From positions 1 to 47,322 of the forward strand of contig QFOT01000002.1 of assembly GCA_003241285.1 (NCBI GenBank): DNA of 47,322 nucleotides, given 5' to 3'. This stretch comes from Micavibrio aeruginosavorus. Its GTDB lineage: Bacteria; Pseudomonadota; Alphaproteobacteria; Micavibrionales; Micavibrionaceae. Positions 8,003 through 15,606 of this stretch are shown piece by piece (within the stretch, counting starts at the first letter, position 1; every line of letters starts with the position of its first letter). The notes below the pieces were generated by a model. The model saw only the letters and a program-made list of their open reading frames with translations. It did not search any database and had not been told where the DNA came from. Both the position numbers and the translations under genes were made by a program.

Positions 8003-8830
8003 ATGCGAAATACACTCAATATTACGGCGGGGTTGGCCATCGGCGTTTGCTCACTTGCTTTGGCCGACAATGCCCACGCCCAGCAATGGTATAACAATAC
8101 GCAAAGCGTCCCCATTGCCGAAACGCCTGCAAAAGAAAGCAAAAACTGGAATTACACATTAGGCGCTGGTGTTGGTTACACCCCCACTTACGAGGGATCG
8201 GACGAATACGATGTATTGCCCATCCCCGTTGTCAATGTCGAATACAAGGACGGTCTGTTCTTTGGAAACGTCCGCAATGGGATCGGTAGCTATCCCCTGC
8301 ATGGTGAAAATTACAAGGTTGGTGCGTCCATCGGTTATGCGCCGGGGCGGGATGAAAGTGAAGATCGCAAAAACCTAAAAGGGATGGGCGATGTGGACGC
8401 GTCGCCTACCGCAAACCTTCTGGCCGAGTATAATTTTGGTCTTGCGCAAGTAACAGGTAAAGTCTCAACAGCAGTATCCGGCGATTACGGCACAACGGCT
8501 GAATTGAATGTCGGCTCACGCTATCCCATTACACAAAAAGTTATTTTGTCTGGTTCGATTGGAACAGTCTGGGCAGATGAAGAGCATATGAGCAACCGTT
8601 TCGGCGTTTCAACCGTTCAATCGGCGCGTTCCGGCTATACGCAGCATGATGTGGAATCAGGCATTAAAACCGTCGGCTTTAGCGTTGGTACGACCTACCT
8701 TGTCACTGATAACTGGAATGGCAATCTTACATTCACAGGCAATCAGTTACTCGGTGATGCCGCCGATAGTCCTATCGTGAAGGATGATTTTGTCCCTGCT
8801 ATCTTTCTGACGACCAGCTACAAATTTTAG
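8003..8830 (+). CDS. MipA/OmpV-family outer-membrane protein
   Basis: A 275-residue beta-barrel. A signal peptide is visible at residues 1-26 with cleavage after AHA. The mature protein begins with the family's Y-T-L-G-A-G-V-G-Y-x-P-x-Y-E-G-S-D pattern and ends in Y-K-F, the C-terminal aromatic signature recognised by the Bam complex. MipA proteins were described as scaffolds for murein synthetases, OmpV as an immunogenic porin; the role here is open. The ATG has AGGAG 8 bases upstream. A second gene inside the locus control by the divergent XRE/DUF2975 pair is possible. Confidence 0.88.
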   Translation: MRNTLNITAGLAIGVCSLALADNAHAQQWYNNTQSVPIAETPAKESKNWNYTLGAGVGYTPTYEGSDEYDVLPIPVVNVEYKDGLFFGNVRNGIGSYPLHGENYKVGASIGYAPGRDESEDRKNLKGMGDVDASPTANLLAEYNFGLAQVTGKVSTAVSGDYGTTAELNVGSRYPITQKVILSGSIGTVWADEEHMSNRFGVSTVQSARSGYTQHDVESGIKTVGFSVGTTYLVTDNWNGNLTFTGNQLLGDAADSPIVKDDFVPAIFLTTSYKF

Positions 8831-9229
8831 AGCTGAGCTAGCCGAAATAGAGATATGCAAGAAGATAAAATATTCCCCGTTTCTCCAGCGCTATTTTGTT
8901 CAACGTCTTCGGTGTCTGGCAATCATTTCAATGGCATGTGGCAGAGTAATTTGTGATGCAAAAAGATGCATCATGCCGCCAGCATCGGTTTTCTGATTTC
9001 TTAGAGCGATGTTTCATCATTCTCCGTCTTCGGTAACCGAAGGCGTTAACAGTTTAGACCTCCTCGGTGTTTATTAAATAATATCAATGGGTTCAGAAGA
9101 GGGTGCCATTAACCGGTTTGTTGAAGAGTCCGGCTGGTATACCAGTTTTAAGTGGTTTGAAATTTTTATCGCAATCATCACCCCCACTAACCCATTGGAA
9201 TGATTCAATACTGCTTTTATATGAAAAAA
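8831..9229. other. Non-coding stretch between mipA-like gene and tRNA-Thr
   Basis: About 400 bases without a convincing gene. It holds a 15-base palindrome, CTTCGGTAACCGAAG (9028-9042), and several CTTCGG-containing motifs that recur in the 7063-7110 region. No ribosome-binding site plus frame longer than about 60 codons that is not a tRNA shadow is seen. Confidence 0.6.
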
Positions 9230-9304
9230 TGGTGCCGGCTGAGAGGATTGAACTCCCGACCTTTCGATTACAAATCGACTGCACTACCGCTGTGCTAAGC
9301 CGGC
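9230..9304 (-). tRNA. tRNA-Thr, anticodon UGU
   Basis: A complete cloverleaf read on the minus strand, with CCA encoded (9230-9232), discriminator A (9233) and a perfect seven-pair acceptor stem GCCGGCT/AGCCGGC. The anticodon loop TTTGTAA places TGT at 9270-9272, which decodes ACA. The D arm (GCAC/GTGC) and T arm (GGGAG/CTCTC, one G-T pair) are sound. The anticodon stem has four pairs plus a G27-A43 mismatch. A T-run follows the CCA and may end transcription. Confidence 0.95.
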
Positions 9305-9482
9305 CACCTTGACGTTCCCCTAAGCGGGAAACGAGGGGCATAATACTGATTTACTTCATAAAAGCAATATATTCGTGAGAAGTTTTTCTATAGACGTTCC
9401 CTTATCGTCGGACTGGTATTTTAATCCGGTTTTCGCTATATTTCTCATAGAGTTAACTTAAATTTCCTTTCGGCGGACTTCG

Positions 9483-10706
9483 TTGTCACAAGAAAAAAAT
9501 TCATCTCATGATAATGCGATCGGCTGGGTTCTGCTTCTGGTCGTTATCGCCTTGCTCCTGGTTCTGCTCTGGTATTTCCAGAGTCAGAATATACGTAATA
9601 TGGTTCGCTATTTGCGCGTCGGAGAAATGTGGGTGGCCTCGCATTTCGTCGACACCGACGAAGTGGTCTATATGCTGCCGGCAAAAGGGAAACTGCCCCC
9701 GCAAACCCTGACCTATAGTCAGGTTTACGAACTGGCCAAGATTACCCCGAAAGAAAAGCTGAACGGCACTTTCATGGGTATTTTGTCGCAAACCGCCCTT
9801 GCTCCTTTCCGCTATGTCTTCACGGGTATTCTTGTATTGATTGGTCTATGGCTGTTATTCAACGGACCCAAGAGTCAGTACCGCAAGCGCTATGACATCA
9901 ATACGCTTTTAAAGCGGCAGGCGGGTAATTTCCCGTATATCGAACCTTTTATCAAATTCAATCCGTCAAACCAGCCGCCGCGCGCGCCCGGCTCCCCGGT
10001 TCCAGCCGAGCTGCCGCTTTTTGCAGAAGCGCTAGGACCTGAGGAATGGGTCGCTTATTACGATGTTCCCGTGCCGGACGGAAAACTCGATGAGGAAGCC
10101 GCCGCGCGGGTTTTTGCCAGCACGCTGGGTAAACCGTGGCGCGGCCCTTTGCATCTGCCACCCTATAAGCAGGTTCTGCTGGCCGCGTTTTGCCTTAAAG
10201 CCATGCGTAAAAGAGCCGAAAGCGATCTTATGCTCGGCGAAATTTCAAAATGCTGGTCCCCAGAAGGCGGTTTAAAGCTCAACTCCAAATTGCTGCGCCA
10301 AGCTCGCTCAATCCTGAAAAACCGCGACAAAATCGGCAAGGTCATATCCAAGTGCAACCAGCACGCCTATGAGAATACGGCGCTGATCCGCGCTCTTTTG
10401 ATTGCCAGGGAAGAAGGCGGCGTTTTAGCCCCGGCGCAATTTGTCTGGCTGCGCGGCTTTGACCGCACGCTCTGGTATCCGCTCAACAATCTGGGCCGTC
10501 AGGCCTATCATACCGAGGCCCTTGGCACGATGTGCCATTACAAGGCGGAAAAGCTTATTCAGCGGCCAATTCCGCGCCCGAAAATGGAAGACGCCGTTAA
10601 GACGTTGGCAGAATATCTGGCAAGCACCAATGCCCGCCCTATCCCGACACTCGATTATTCAGCATCGAAAAAACGCGCGATCAAAAAAGTCAAAGGCAGC
10701 GCCTAA
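9483..10706 (+). CDS. DotM/IcmP-like type IVB secretion coupling-complex protein
   Basis: A 407-residue inner-membrane protein with two helices near the N-terminus (about 13-32 and 107-127), a short external loop between them and a large cytoplasmic C-terminal domain, the layout of DotM/IcmP. The cytoplasmic domain includes the patterns RRYDI-like, LPLFAEALGPEEW-like and WLRGFDRTLWYPLNN near residue 320, which match the DotM/TrbA family. In Legionella DotM sits with the DotL ATPase and helps recruit effectors. The reading frame starts with TTG at 9483 (no in-frame ATG before the first helix). A one-helix protein and a DotL homologue follow, so it is one module. Confidence 0.82.
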   Translation: MSQEKNSSHDNAIGWVLLLVVIALLLVLLWYFQSQNIRNMVRYLRVGEMWVASHFVDTDEVVYMLPAKGKLPPQTLTYSQVYELAKITPKEKLNGTFMGILSQTALAPFRYVFTGILVLIGLWLLFNGPKSQYRKRYDINTLLKRQAGNFPYIEPFIKFNPSNQPPRAPGSPVPAELPLFAEALGPEEWVAYYDVPVPDGKLDEEAAARVFASTLGKPWRGPLHLPPYKQVLLAAFCLKAMRKRAESDLMLGEISKCWSPEGGLKLNSKLLRQARSILKNRDKIGKVISKCNQHAYENTALIRALLIAREEGGVLAPAQFVWLRGFDRTLWYPLNNLGRQAYHTEALGTMCHYKAEKLIQRPIPRPKMEDAVKTLAEYLASTNARPIPTLDYSASKKRAIKKVKGSA

Positions 10707-10716
10707 AGGAATATAA

Positions 10717-11271
10717 ATGGAAAAATTTACATCTACCGCCAAAATCATCGATGGCACGCTTGTGCTGACATTGCCTGATGCCGTTCGCCCTGTCGTCTGG
10801 CAGATGCAACTAGGCCAGACGAAATCTTCCGCCTTGGAAGTCCGCGAGGAGACCAATGGCAACTGGATGCTTATGCTCAAAACCCCGCGTGCCGACGTGA
10901 TGGAAATCGCCCCTTTTCCGTCCAAGGAAAAAGCGGTGAAAGCCTTGATCGCCGTCAGCCGCGCTTTGGAAAAAGCCCAAGGCCAGATGGCGCCTTATAA
11001 TGGCAATCCGGCCTACCCGGTTCCTGCCGTGATTTCCTGCAGCCGGTTCGGCTGGCTGACACGTTTTCTAAAAGGCGTTTTAACGGTATTTCTCGCTCTT
11101 TTACTGCTGATTATACTTGGTATGGGGGCTTTATGGCTCCTGTCGCCACCAGTGGATACCGCAGCGGTTAGCGAAACCGCCCAGACCCTGCCGCAAGCTG
11201 CGCCGGATCAGGAGCCTGAACAGGTTATCGGCAAGCCGGTTTCAGCAGATGATTTTCTAAACGGCCAATAA
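10717..11271 (+). CDS. Unrecognised one-helix protein between DotM and DotL homologues
   Basis: A 184-residue protein that I do not recognise. Residues 1-90 look like a small soluble alpha/beta domain with alternating hydrophobics and an E-K-A-V-K-A-L-I-A-V-S-R-A-L helix; residues 119-143 form one strong membrane helix; the tail after it is acidic and Pro/Ala/Gln-rich. The N-terminal domain would thus be cytoplasmic if the tail is outside. It starts 10 bases after the DotM stop with a modest AGGA site, and the DotL start lies 83 bases downstream, so it is probably a subunit or assembly factor of the coupling complex. Not obviously DotN/IcmJ, IcmS or IcmW. Confidence 0.75.
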   Translation: MEKFTSTAKIIDGTLVLTLPDAVRPVVWQMQLGQTKSSALEVREETNGNWMLMLKTPRADVMEIAPFPSKEKAVKALIAVSRALEKAQGQMAPYNGNPAYPVPAVISCSRFGWLTRFLKGVLTVFLALLLLIILGMGALWLLSPPVDTAAVSETAQTLPQAAPDQEPEQVIGKPVSADDFLNGQ

Positions 11272-11354
11272 TTGATTAGTTAATGTACGCTTAAGCCAAT
11301 TTATGCAATAATGAACGGCTTAACCGTAGCAAGAATAGACCCAAAATATAGACG

Positions 11355-13577
11355 ATGGCACTAGATTTAAAATATCAGTATGCGCATACCTCCATCTTAA
11401 GGGATGGTCGTCCGCTCTATGTGCGAATCGGCGACTGGCTCATGCAGCCGGATCACTCGCTGGCCATGTTCATGCTGGCCGGTTTCAGTTTCCATTTCAA
11501 TCCGGCCCTGACCGCATATGCCGATTTTATTTTTATAACCGGGCTGCTGTACATGTGGTGGCTGCAGACTCGGGATCGCTCTCTGGCCTTCCGCATGCCG
11601 CTTGGCGCAAAACATAAAGATACAAAATCACGTGGCGGAAAAGCCAAGGGTATTCTTTATCTCGGCAACATGCACCCCAGCCGCGAAGAAGTCTGGTTCG
11701 AAGATTCCGATGCGCGCACCCATATGCTTTATCTCGGTACGACAGGTTCGGGTAAAACCGAAGGACTGAAATCCATGGCGACGAATGCCATGTGCTGGGC
11801 CTCGGGCTTCGTATATATCGATGGTAAAGCCGACACGGATTTATGGTCGTCGCTTTCTTCGCTGGTGCGCCGCTTCGGCCGCGATGACGACCTTCTGGTC
11901 CTCAACTACATGACCGGAAACTCGAACCGCAAGGCGCCGTCCAACTCGATGAACCCGTTCTCGACAGGCTCCGCCTCTTATCTTACGCAGATGCTGGTGT
12001 CGTTGATGCCGGAAGCCGAAGGCGATAACGCCATGTGGAAAGAACGTGCGGTGTCTTTGCTCGGCGCGTTGATGCCGGCTCTCACATGGAAGCGGGATAA
12101 TCAGGATATCGGCATGTCGGTCGGCACGATCCGTACCGCGCTGACTTTGCAGGCCTGCGTCAAACTCTCGCGCGATGAATCCCTGCCGGAAATGATCCGC
12201 CGCGGCTTGAAAGGTTATCTCGAAACCTTGCCGGGTTATGTCGATGCCGCCTTCGACGATGACGGTAAAGACAAACCGATGGGCCCCGATCAACCGATGA
12301 TCGATACGACAACCGCGAAAACACAGCACGGATATCTGTCCATGCAGTTTACAAGATCGCTGCAATCCTTGGCGGATGACTACGGTTACATTTTTGACTC
12401 GCAAGCCGCTGACGTCGATATGCTCGACGTCGTTCTTAACCGCCGTATTCTGGTCGTTCTTATCCCGGCTTTGGAAAAATCTGGCGATGAAACAGCCAAC
12501 CTCGGTAAAATCGTTGCCGCGACGTTGAAGGGGATGATGGGTTCGACGCTCGGTTCCACGGTCGAAGGCGAAAGCTCCACCGTCATTGAAAACAAACCGA
12601 CGAATTCCGCGACACCGTTTATGACCATTTTTGATGAGGTCGGTTATTACGCTTCACAAGGTATGGGCGTTATGGCGGCGCAGGCGCGCTCGCTCGGTTT
12701 CTCGCTTTTATTCTCGGCGCAGGATTTGCCCGCGATGGAAAAACGCGTCAAGGAAGAAGCGCGTTCGATTGCCGCCAACTGTAACATCAAGATTTTCGGC
12801 AAACTCGAAGATCCGACGCAAACGAAAGAATTCTTCGAAAAAACCGTCGGTACGGCATTCGTTACGGAAGTTTCCGGTTTCCAGACACAGGCCGGATCGA
12901 TGACGCGATCCTATCACGACAACTTTCAGGCTGGCGTTCAGGACAGAAAGCGCGCCAATTATGACGCGATCCGCGCTCAGAAAGAAGGCGAGGCGGTTAT
13001 TGCCTTCGGTGACCGCGTTGTCGATATCCGCATGTTCTATTCCAATCCCGGCTTTGCAAAAGCCATGCGCGTAACGCGTTATATGCCGCTGCCGCCGCCG
13101 GATGAAAATCTGCTCAAGCATAATGAATCGATCACCAAGCTGCGTGACCTGATGGTCAAAAAAGGCTGGAGCGCCGCGCGCGCAGACGTGTCGCCGAGAA
13201 CGCCCGCTGAATTAAATGCCATGAATGACGGTTTCAATATGGAAGAAGCTGGCGATATGTCGCGCCTCGAGCGCGGTATTCTGGGTGTTGTGTCCTTGCA
13301 TGCCCTGAATAATTCGATTGATGTGCAAGCGGCTCCTGTTGAAGAAGCCTCTTCGCAACCCGTGGCCACTAAATCCCAAGCTCCTTCCAATCCAATGTCG
13401 ACATTTGCCGCCAAACCGGCCACCCCTGTTCAGGCCCCGGCAGACCAGAATATGATGAATATAGAGCTGGACGAAGAAACAAAAGCCATCCTCGCCAATG
13501 CCGCCGGCAATGCACGTAAAGAGATTTTCAAATCGGAAAAAGAAACCCCAAGAATTCCTGAAGATGCCGCGGAATAA
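11355..13577 (+). CDS. DotL/IcmO-like type IVB coupling ATPase
   Basis: A 740-residue TraD/VirD4-class ATPase. Two membrane helices lie at about 35-52 and 54-70. Walker A is GTTGSGKT at 128-135 and Walker B is TIFDEVGYY with D427/E428. The region after the motor includes a DLPAMEKRVKEEARSI-like stretch and an R-S-I-A-A-N-C-N motif typical of DotL/IcmO and TraI-type plasmid partners. The C-terminal extension (from about 640) is low-complexity, Pro/Ala-rich and shorter than the effector-adaptor-binding tail of Legionella DotL, so IcmSW-style adaptor binding need not be conserved. It couples ATP hydrolysis to substrate delivery to a T4B channel. Confidence 0.88.
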   Translation: MALDLKYQYAHTSILRDGRPLYVRIGDWLMQPDHSLAMFMLAGFSFHFNPALTAYADFIFITGLLYMWWLQTRDRSLAFRMPLGAKHKDTKSRGGKAKGILYLGNMHPSREEVWFEDSDARTHMLYLGTTGSGKTEGLKSMATNAMCWASGFVYIDGKADTDLWSSLSSLVRRFGRDDDLLVLNYMTGNSNRKAPSNSMNPFSTGSASYLTQMLVSLMPEAEGDNAMWKERAVSLLGALMPALTWKRDNQDIGMSVGTIRTALTLQACVKLSRDESLPEMIRRGLKGYLETLPGYVDAAFDDDGKDKPMGPDQPMIDTTTAKTQHGYLSMQFTRSLQSLADDYGYIFDSQAADVDMLDVVLNRRILVVLIPALEKSGDETANLGKIVAATLKGMMGSTLGSTVEGESSTVIENKPTNSATPFMTIFDEVGYYASQGMGVMAAQARSLGFSLLFSAQDLPAMEKRVKEEARSIAANCNIKIFGKLEDPTQTKEFFEKTVGTAFVTEVSGFQTQAGSMTRSYHDNFQAGVQDRKRANYDAIRAQKEGEAVIAFGDRVVDIRMFYSNPGFAKAMRVTRYMPLPPPDENLLKHNESITKLRDLMVKKGWSAARADVSPRTPAELNAMNDGFNMEEAGDMSRLERGILGVVSLHALNNSIDVQAAPVEEASSQPVATKSQAPSNPMSTFAAKPATPVQAPADQNMMNIELDEETKAILANAAGNARKEIFKSEKETPRIPEDAAE

Positions 13578-13609
13578 TCGCGCTTTGCCAAAGTTTCACC
13601 AATCTGCTT

Positions 13610-13630
13610 TCCCCGCGAAAGCGGGGATCT
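13610..13630. repeat. REP-like palindrome, copy 1
   Basis: TCCCCGCGAAAGCGGGGATCT, a 21-base unit whose core CCCCGC-GAAA-GCGGGG forms a six-pair GC hairpin with a GAAA tetraloop. Identical at 41787 and with one change at 17401, always between genes. Confidence 0.85.
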
Positions 13631-13689
13631 CGTCGAACAATTCATTCCCTCCTTCTTGCGGGAGAGCTAGAGAGGGAGAATCCGGTGCG

Positions 13690-14385
13690 ATGCTTCTCTA
13701 TATCCTTCTCGGCGTCGCGCTTCTCGGTGCGCTTTATTTTACTTTTAGCAAATCTCAAGGCCCGTCGAGTAGCCTATCCAGCAAGGGTAGTGCGAAGACT
13801 GCCTCATCTCAAATTATTGAATACAGTCAGCAATTAGAAACAAGCGTTCAAAAAATCATTTCCTCAGGATATTCCGAGGGTCAAATAACTTTTAATTCTG
13901 CAAATGGCCCGCTTTATGACGTTGCTCAATGTCCTGACACGGGATGTAAAGTGTACAATAAAATTCCCTACATGATTCCAGATATAAAATGGCTGGACAC
14001 GTCGCAATCAGCCTCCTCCAGATATAAGGAATGGTTTGCCACAGCACAAACTTGCGTTCCTGGTATAGGAACCGGAGGGTCTGGCTGTCAGTCAGACCCA
14101 AATTCTGCAAAAGATTTAATCGTTTTCCTTTTATATCTAAAAAAAGACATATGCATGGAGATTAATAAATCATTGAACATCCCCAATAATGGTGATGATG
14201 CCCCCTCTCAATCTGGCAGTAGTGCGTTTCATACTACTTATCAAAGATTTGGAGGCGGGTTCATTGGAAGTTCAGGAAAAGTCATACCCGCGGTCAGTCG
14301 CGCTTCAAGTGGCTGCTTGAAATCCCTGTCTTCGACACCGCCCTCGGGAACTTATTTTTTCTATAAAGTCCTTTTGGCCAGATAA
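13690..14385 (+). CDS. Pilin-like / N-terminally anchored secreted protein, unknown
   Basis: A 231-residue protein that begins with one membrane helix (residues 2-19, LLYILLGVALLGALYF) and continues as an extracytoplasmic Ser/Gly-rich domain with paired cysteines (near CPDTGC, the CVPG..GC region and KKDIC). This N-terminal helix followed by a polar domain looks like the type IV pilin/pseudopilin fold, and the residues just before the Met (GESGA) resemble a prepilin cleavage site, though the leader is short. The ATG at 13690 is chosen because GAGGGAGAA sits 9 bases before it; a longer frame from 13498 would overlap dotL and translate the REP hairpin. It follows the dotL gene by 112 bases. Confidence 0.6.
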   Translation: MLLYILLGVALLGALYFTFSKSQGPSSSLSSKGSAKTASSQIIEYSQQLETSVQKIISSGYSEGQITFNSANGPLYDVAQCPDTGCKVYNKIPYMIPDIKWLDTSQSASSRYKEWFATAQTCVPGIGTGGSGCQSDPNSAKDLIVFLLYLKKDICMEINKSLNIPNNGDDAPSQSGSSAFHTTYQRFGGGFIGSSGKVIPAVSRASSGCLKSLSSTPPSGTYFFYKVLLAR

Positions 14386-14469
14386 TCGATAAAATTTACT
14401 TTGTATTTTACCTAACTTAATCTCCCCTTAAGCCTTATCGTTTTACTATTAGAGTAAGGGAGAGCTTTA

Positions 14470-15606
14470 ATGAAACTTATAAAAGTATGCTTACTCGCGT
14501 TCTTATTCGCGTTTACTATTCCACAATCTCATGCTGCCTCATTAGAAAAAACCGTCTGGGTTGATGATGATGGCGCAGAAGCCGCCGCTCTCAAAGTTTC
14601 CTCCTATAAATCTATTAACGAGGCTATTGCAAAAGTTGCCGTCAACGGCGTGGTAAACGTTTTACCGGGGAACTATGGGCCCGTTTATATCACCAAAGGC
14701 CTTAAACTTTTGGCTAAGAACGCAAAAGGAAATGATGTAAACCCCTCTAATAACCCTATGAGTAACGAGTGGCCCGTTATCATCGAAAATGCCAAGAACG
14801 ACGGTATTCTTGCTGGCGAGGGCATCAGCAATGTTTTTATCCGGGGATTCTATATTCGGGATGTCGGCGCCAACGGTATTCACGTCATGGGGGATCTTAT
14901 GGGTACATCCAATATCACTCCCCTTCCTATAAAGACGCTTTGTGAAAATGTAAGAATTCATCTCAACAAAATTGAAAACACAGGCATGGATGGGGTAAAA
15001 GCGCATCAATGCAACAAGATAAGAGTGTCAGGCAACCATATTACAAATACAAGCTATAAGAAAATAAAGCTTGGAAAAGGAGATCTGGAACAAGCGATAG
15101 ACTTTGTTGCCGTTGGAAATTCGATCATAAGCAACAACTATATCGGCGCAAGCGGGACAGGCATGACAGCCAAAGCAGGATCAATCAACATCCAAGTTGA
15201 AAATAATAATTTTGCGGGGCCGTTCATATGGACCGCGATTGCAGGTGAGCCAAGCATTACGCGCTACTATTTTTCGAGTGGCGTAAATAGCATTTACCCC
15301 TATCAGCTAAAGAACTTTGTGGTCAGAAACAACATATTTGGGCCAAAAGGGAAATACTCGGACGCGTCAATCCGGGGATGCCAAAACTGCTCTTTTATTG
15401 ATAATAAAATGAATAATTCGTTTAATGTAGCCTTTGATTCCCATGAAACCAGCCGAAATATTTGCATCACAAGCAAACACGAAACATCTTTTTCTATTAA
15501 AAGTAACGCTAAAGAGCCTCTTCGCTTTCAAGGATGCAAAAGCAGCTTCCCACCAGCAATTAAGCGCCAGACTATTTCAGGCTGGGATCTTGTTTCAGTA
15601 AATTAA
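14470..15606 (+). CDS. Secreted right-handed beta-helix protein
   Basis: A 378-residue exported protein: signal peptide at 1-22 (cleavage after SHA), then V-W-V-D-D-D-G and Y-K-S-I-N-E-A-I, the common beginning of pectate-lyase-like beta-helix proteins, and repeated PbH1-type coils with Asn ladders (for example VRIHLNKIENTGMDG, IRVSGNHITNTS, SIISNNYIGASG, VRNNIFG). Such proteins are polysaccharide lyases, adhesins or phage-like tail proteins; no lyase catalytic set is recognised. An AGGGAGAG site lies 5-10 bases before the ATG. Its stop codon directly abuts the convergent argS stop. Linkage to the DotL module is only by position. Confidence 0.78.
   Translation: MKLIKVCLLAFLFAFTIPQSHAASLEKTVWVDDDGAEAAALKVSSYKSINEAIAKVAVNGVVNVLPGNYGPVYITKGLKLLAKNAKGNDVNPSNNPMSNEWPVIIENAKNDGILAGEGISNVFIRGFYIRDVGANGIHVMGDLMGTSNITPLPIKTLCENVRIHLNKIENTGMDGVKAHQCNKIRVSGNHITNTSYKKIKLGKGDLEQAIDFVAVGNSIISNNYIGASGTGMTAKAGSINIQVENNNFAGPFIWTAIAGEPSITRYYFSSGVNSIYPYQLKNFVVRNNIFGPKGKYSDASIRGCQNCSFIDNKMNNSFNVAFDSHETSRNICITSKHETSFSIKSNAKEPLRFQGCKSSFPPAIKRQTISGWDLVSVN

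Noticed and set aside
9093..9341. Two small frames (one each strand) across 9093-9341
   Set aside because: They are translations of the tRNA-Thr gene, giving the familiar false 'VPAERIELPTFRLQ'-type peptide.
13498..13689. Upstream extension of the pilin-like gene
   Set aside because: It overlaps dotL, translates the REP hairpin, and has no ribosome-binding site; the ATG at 13690 has one.
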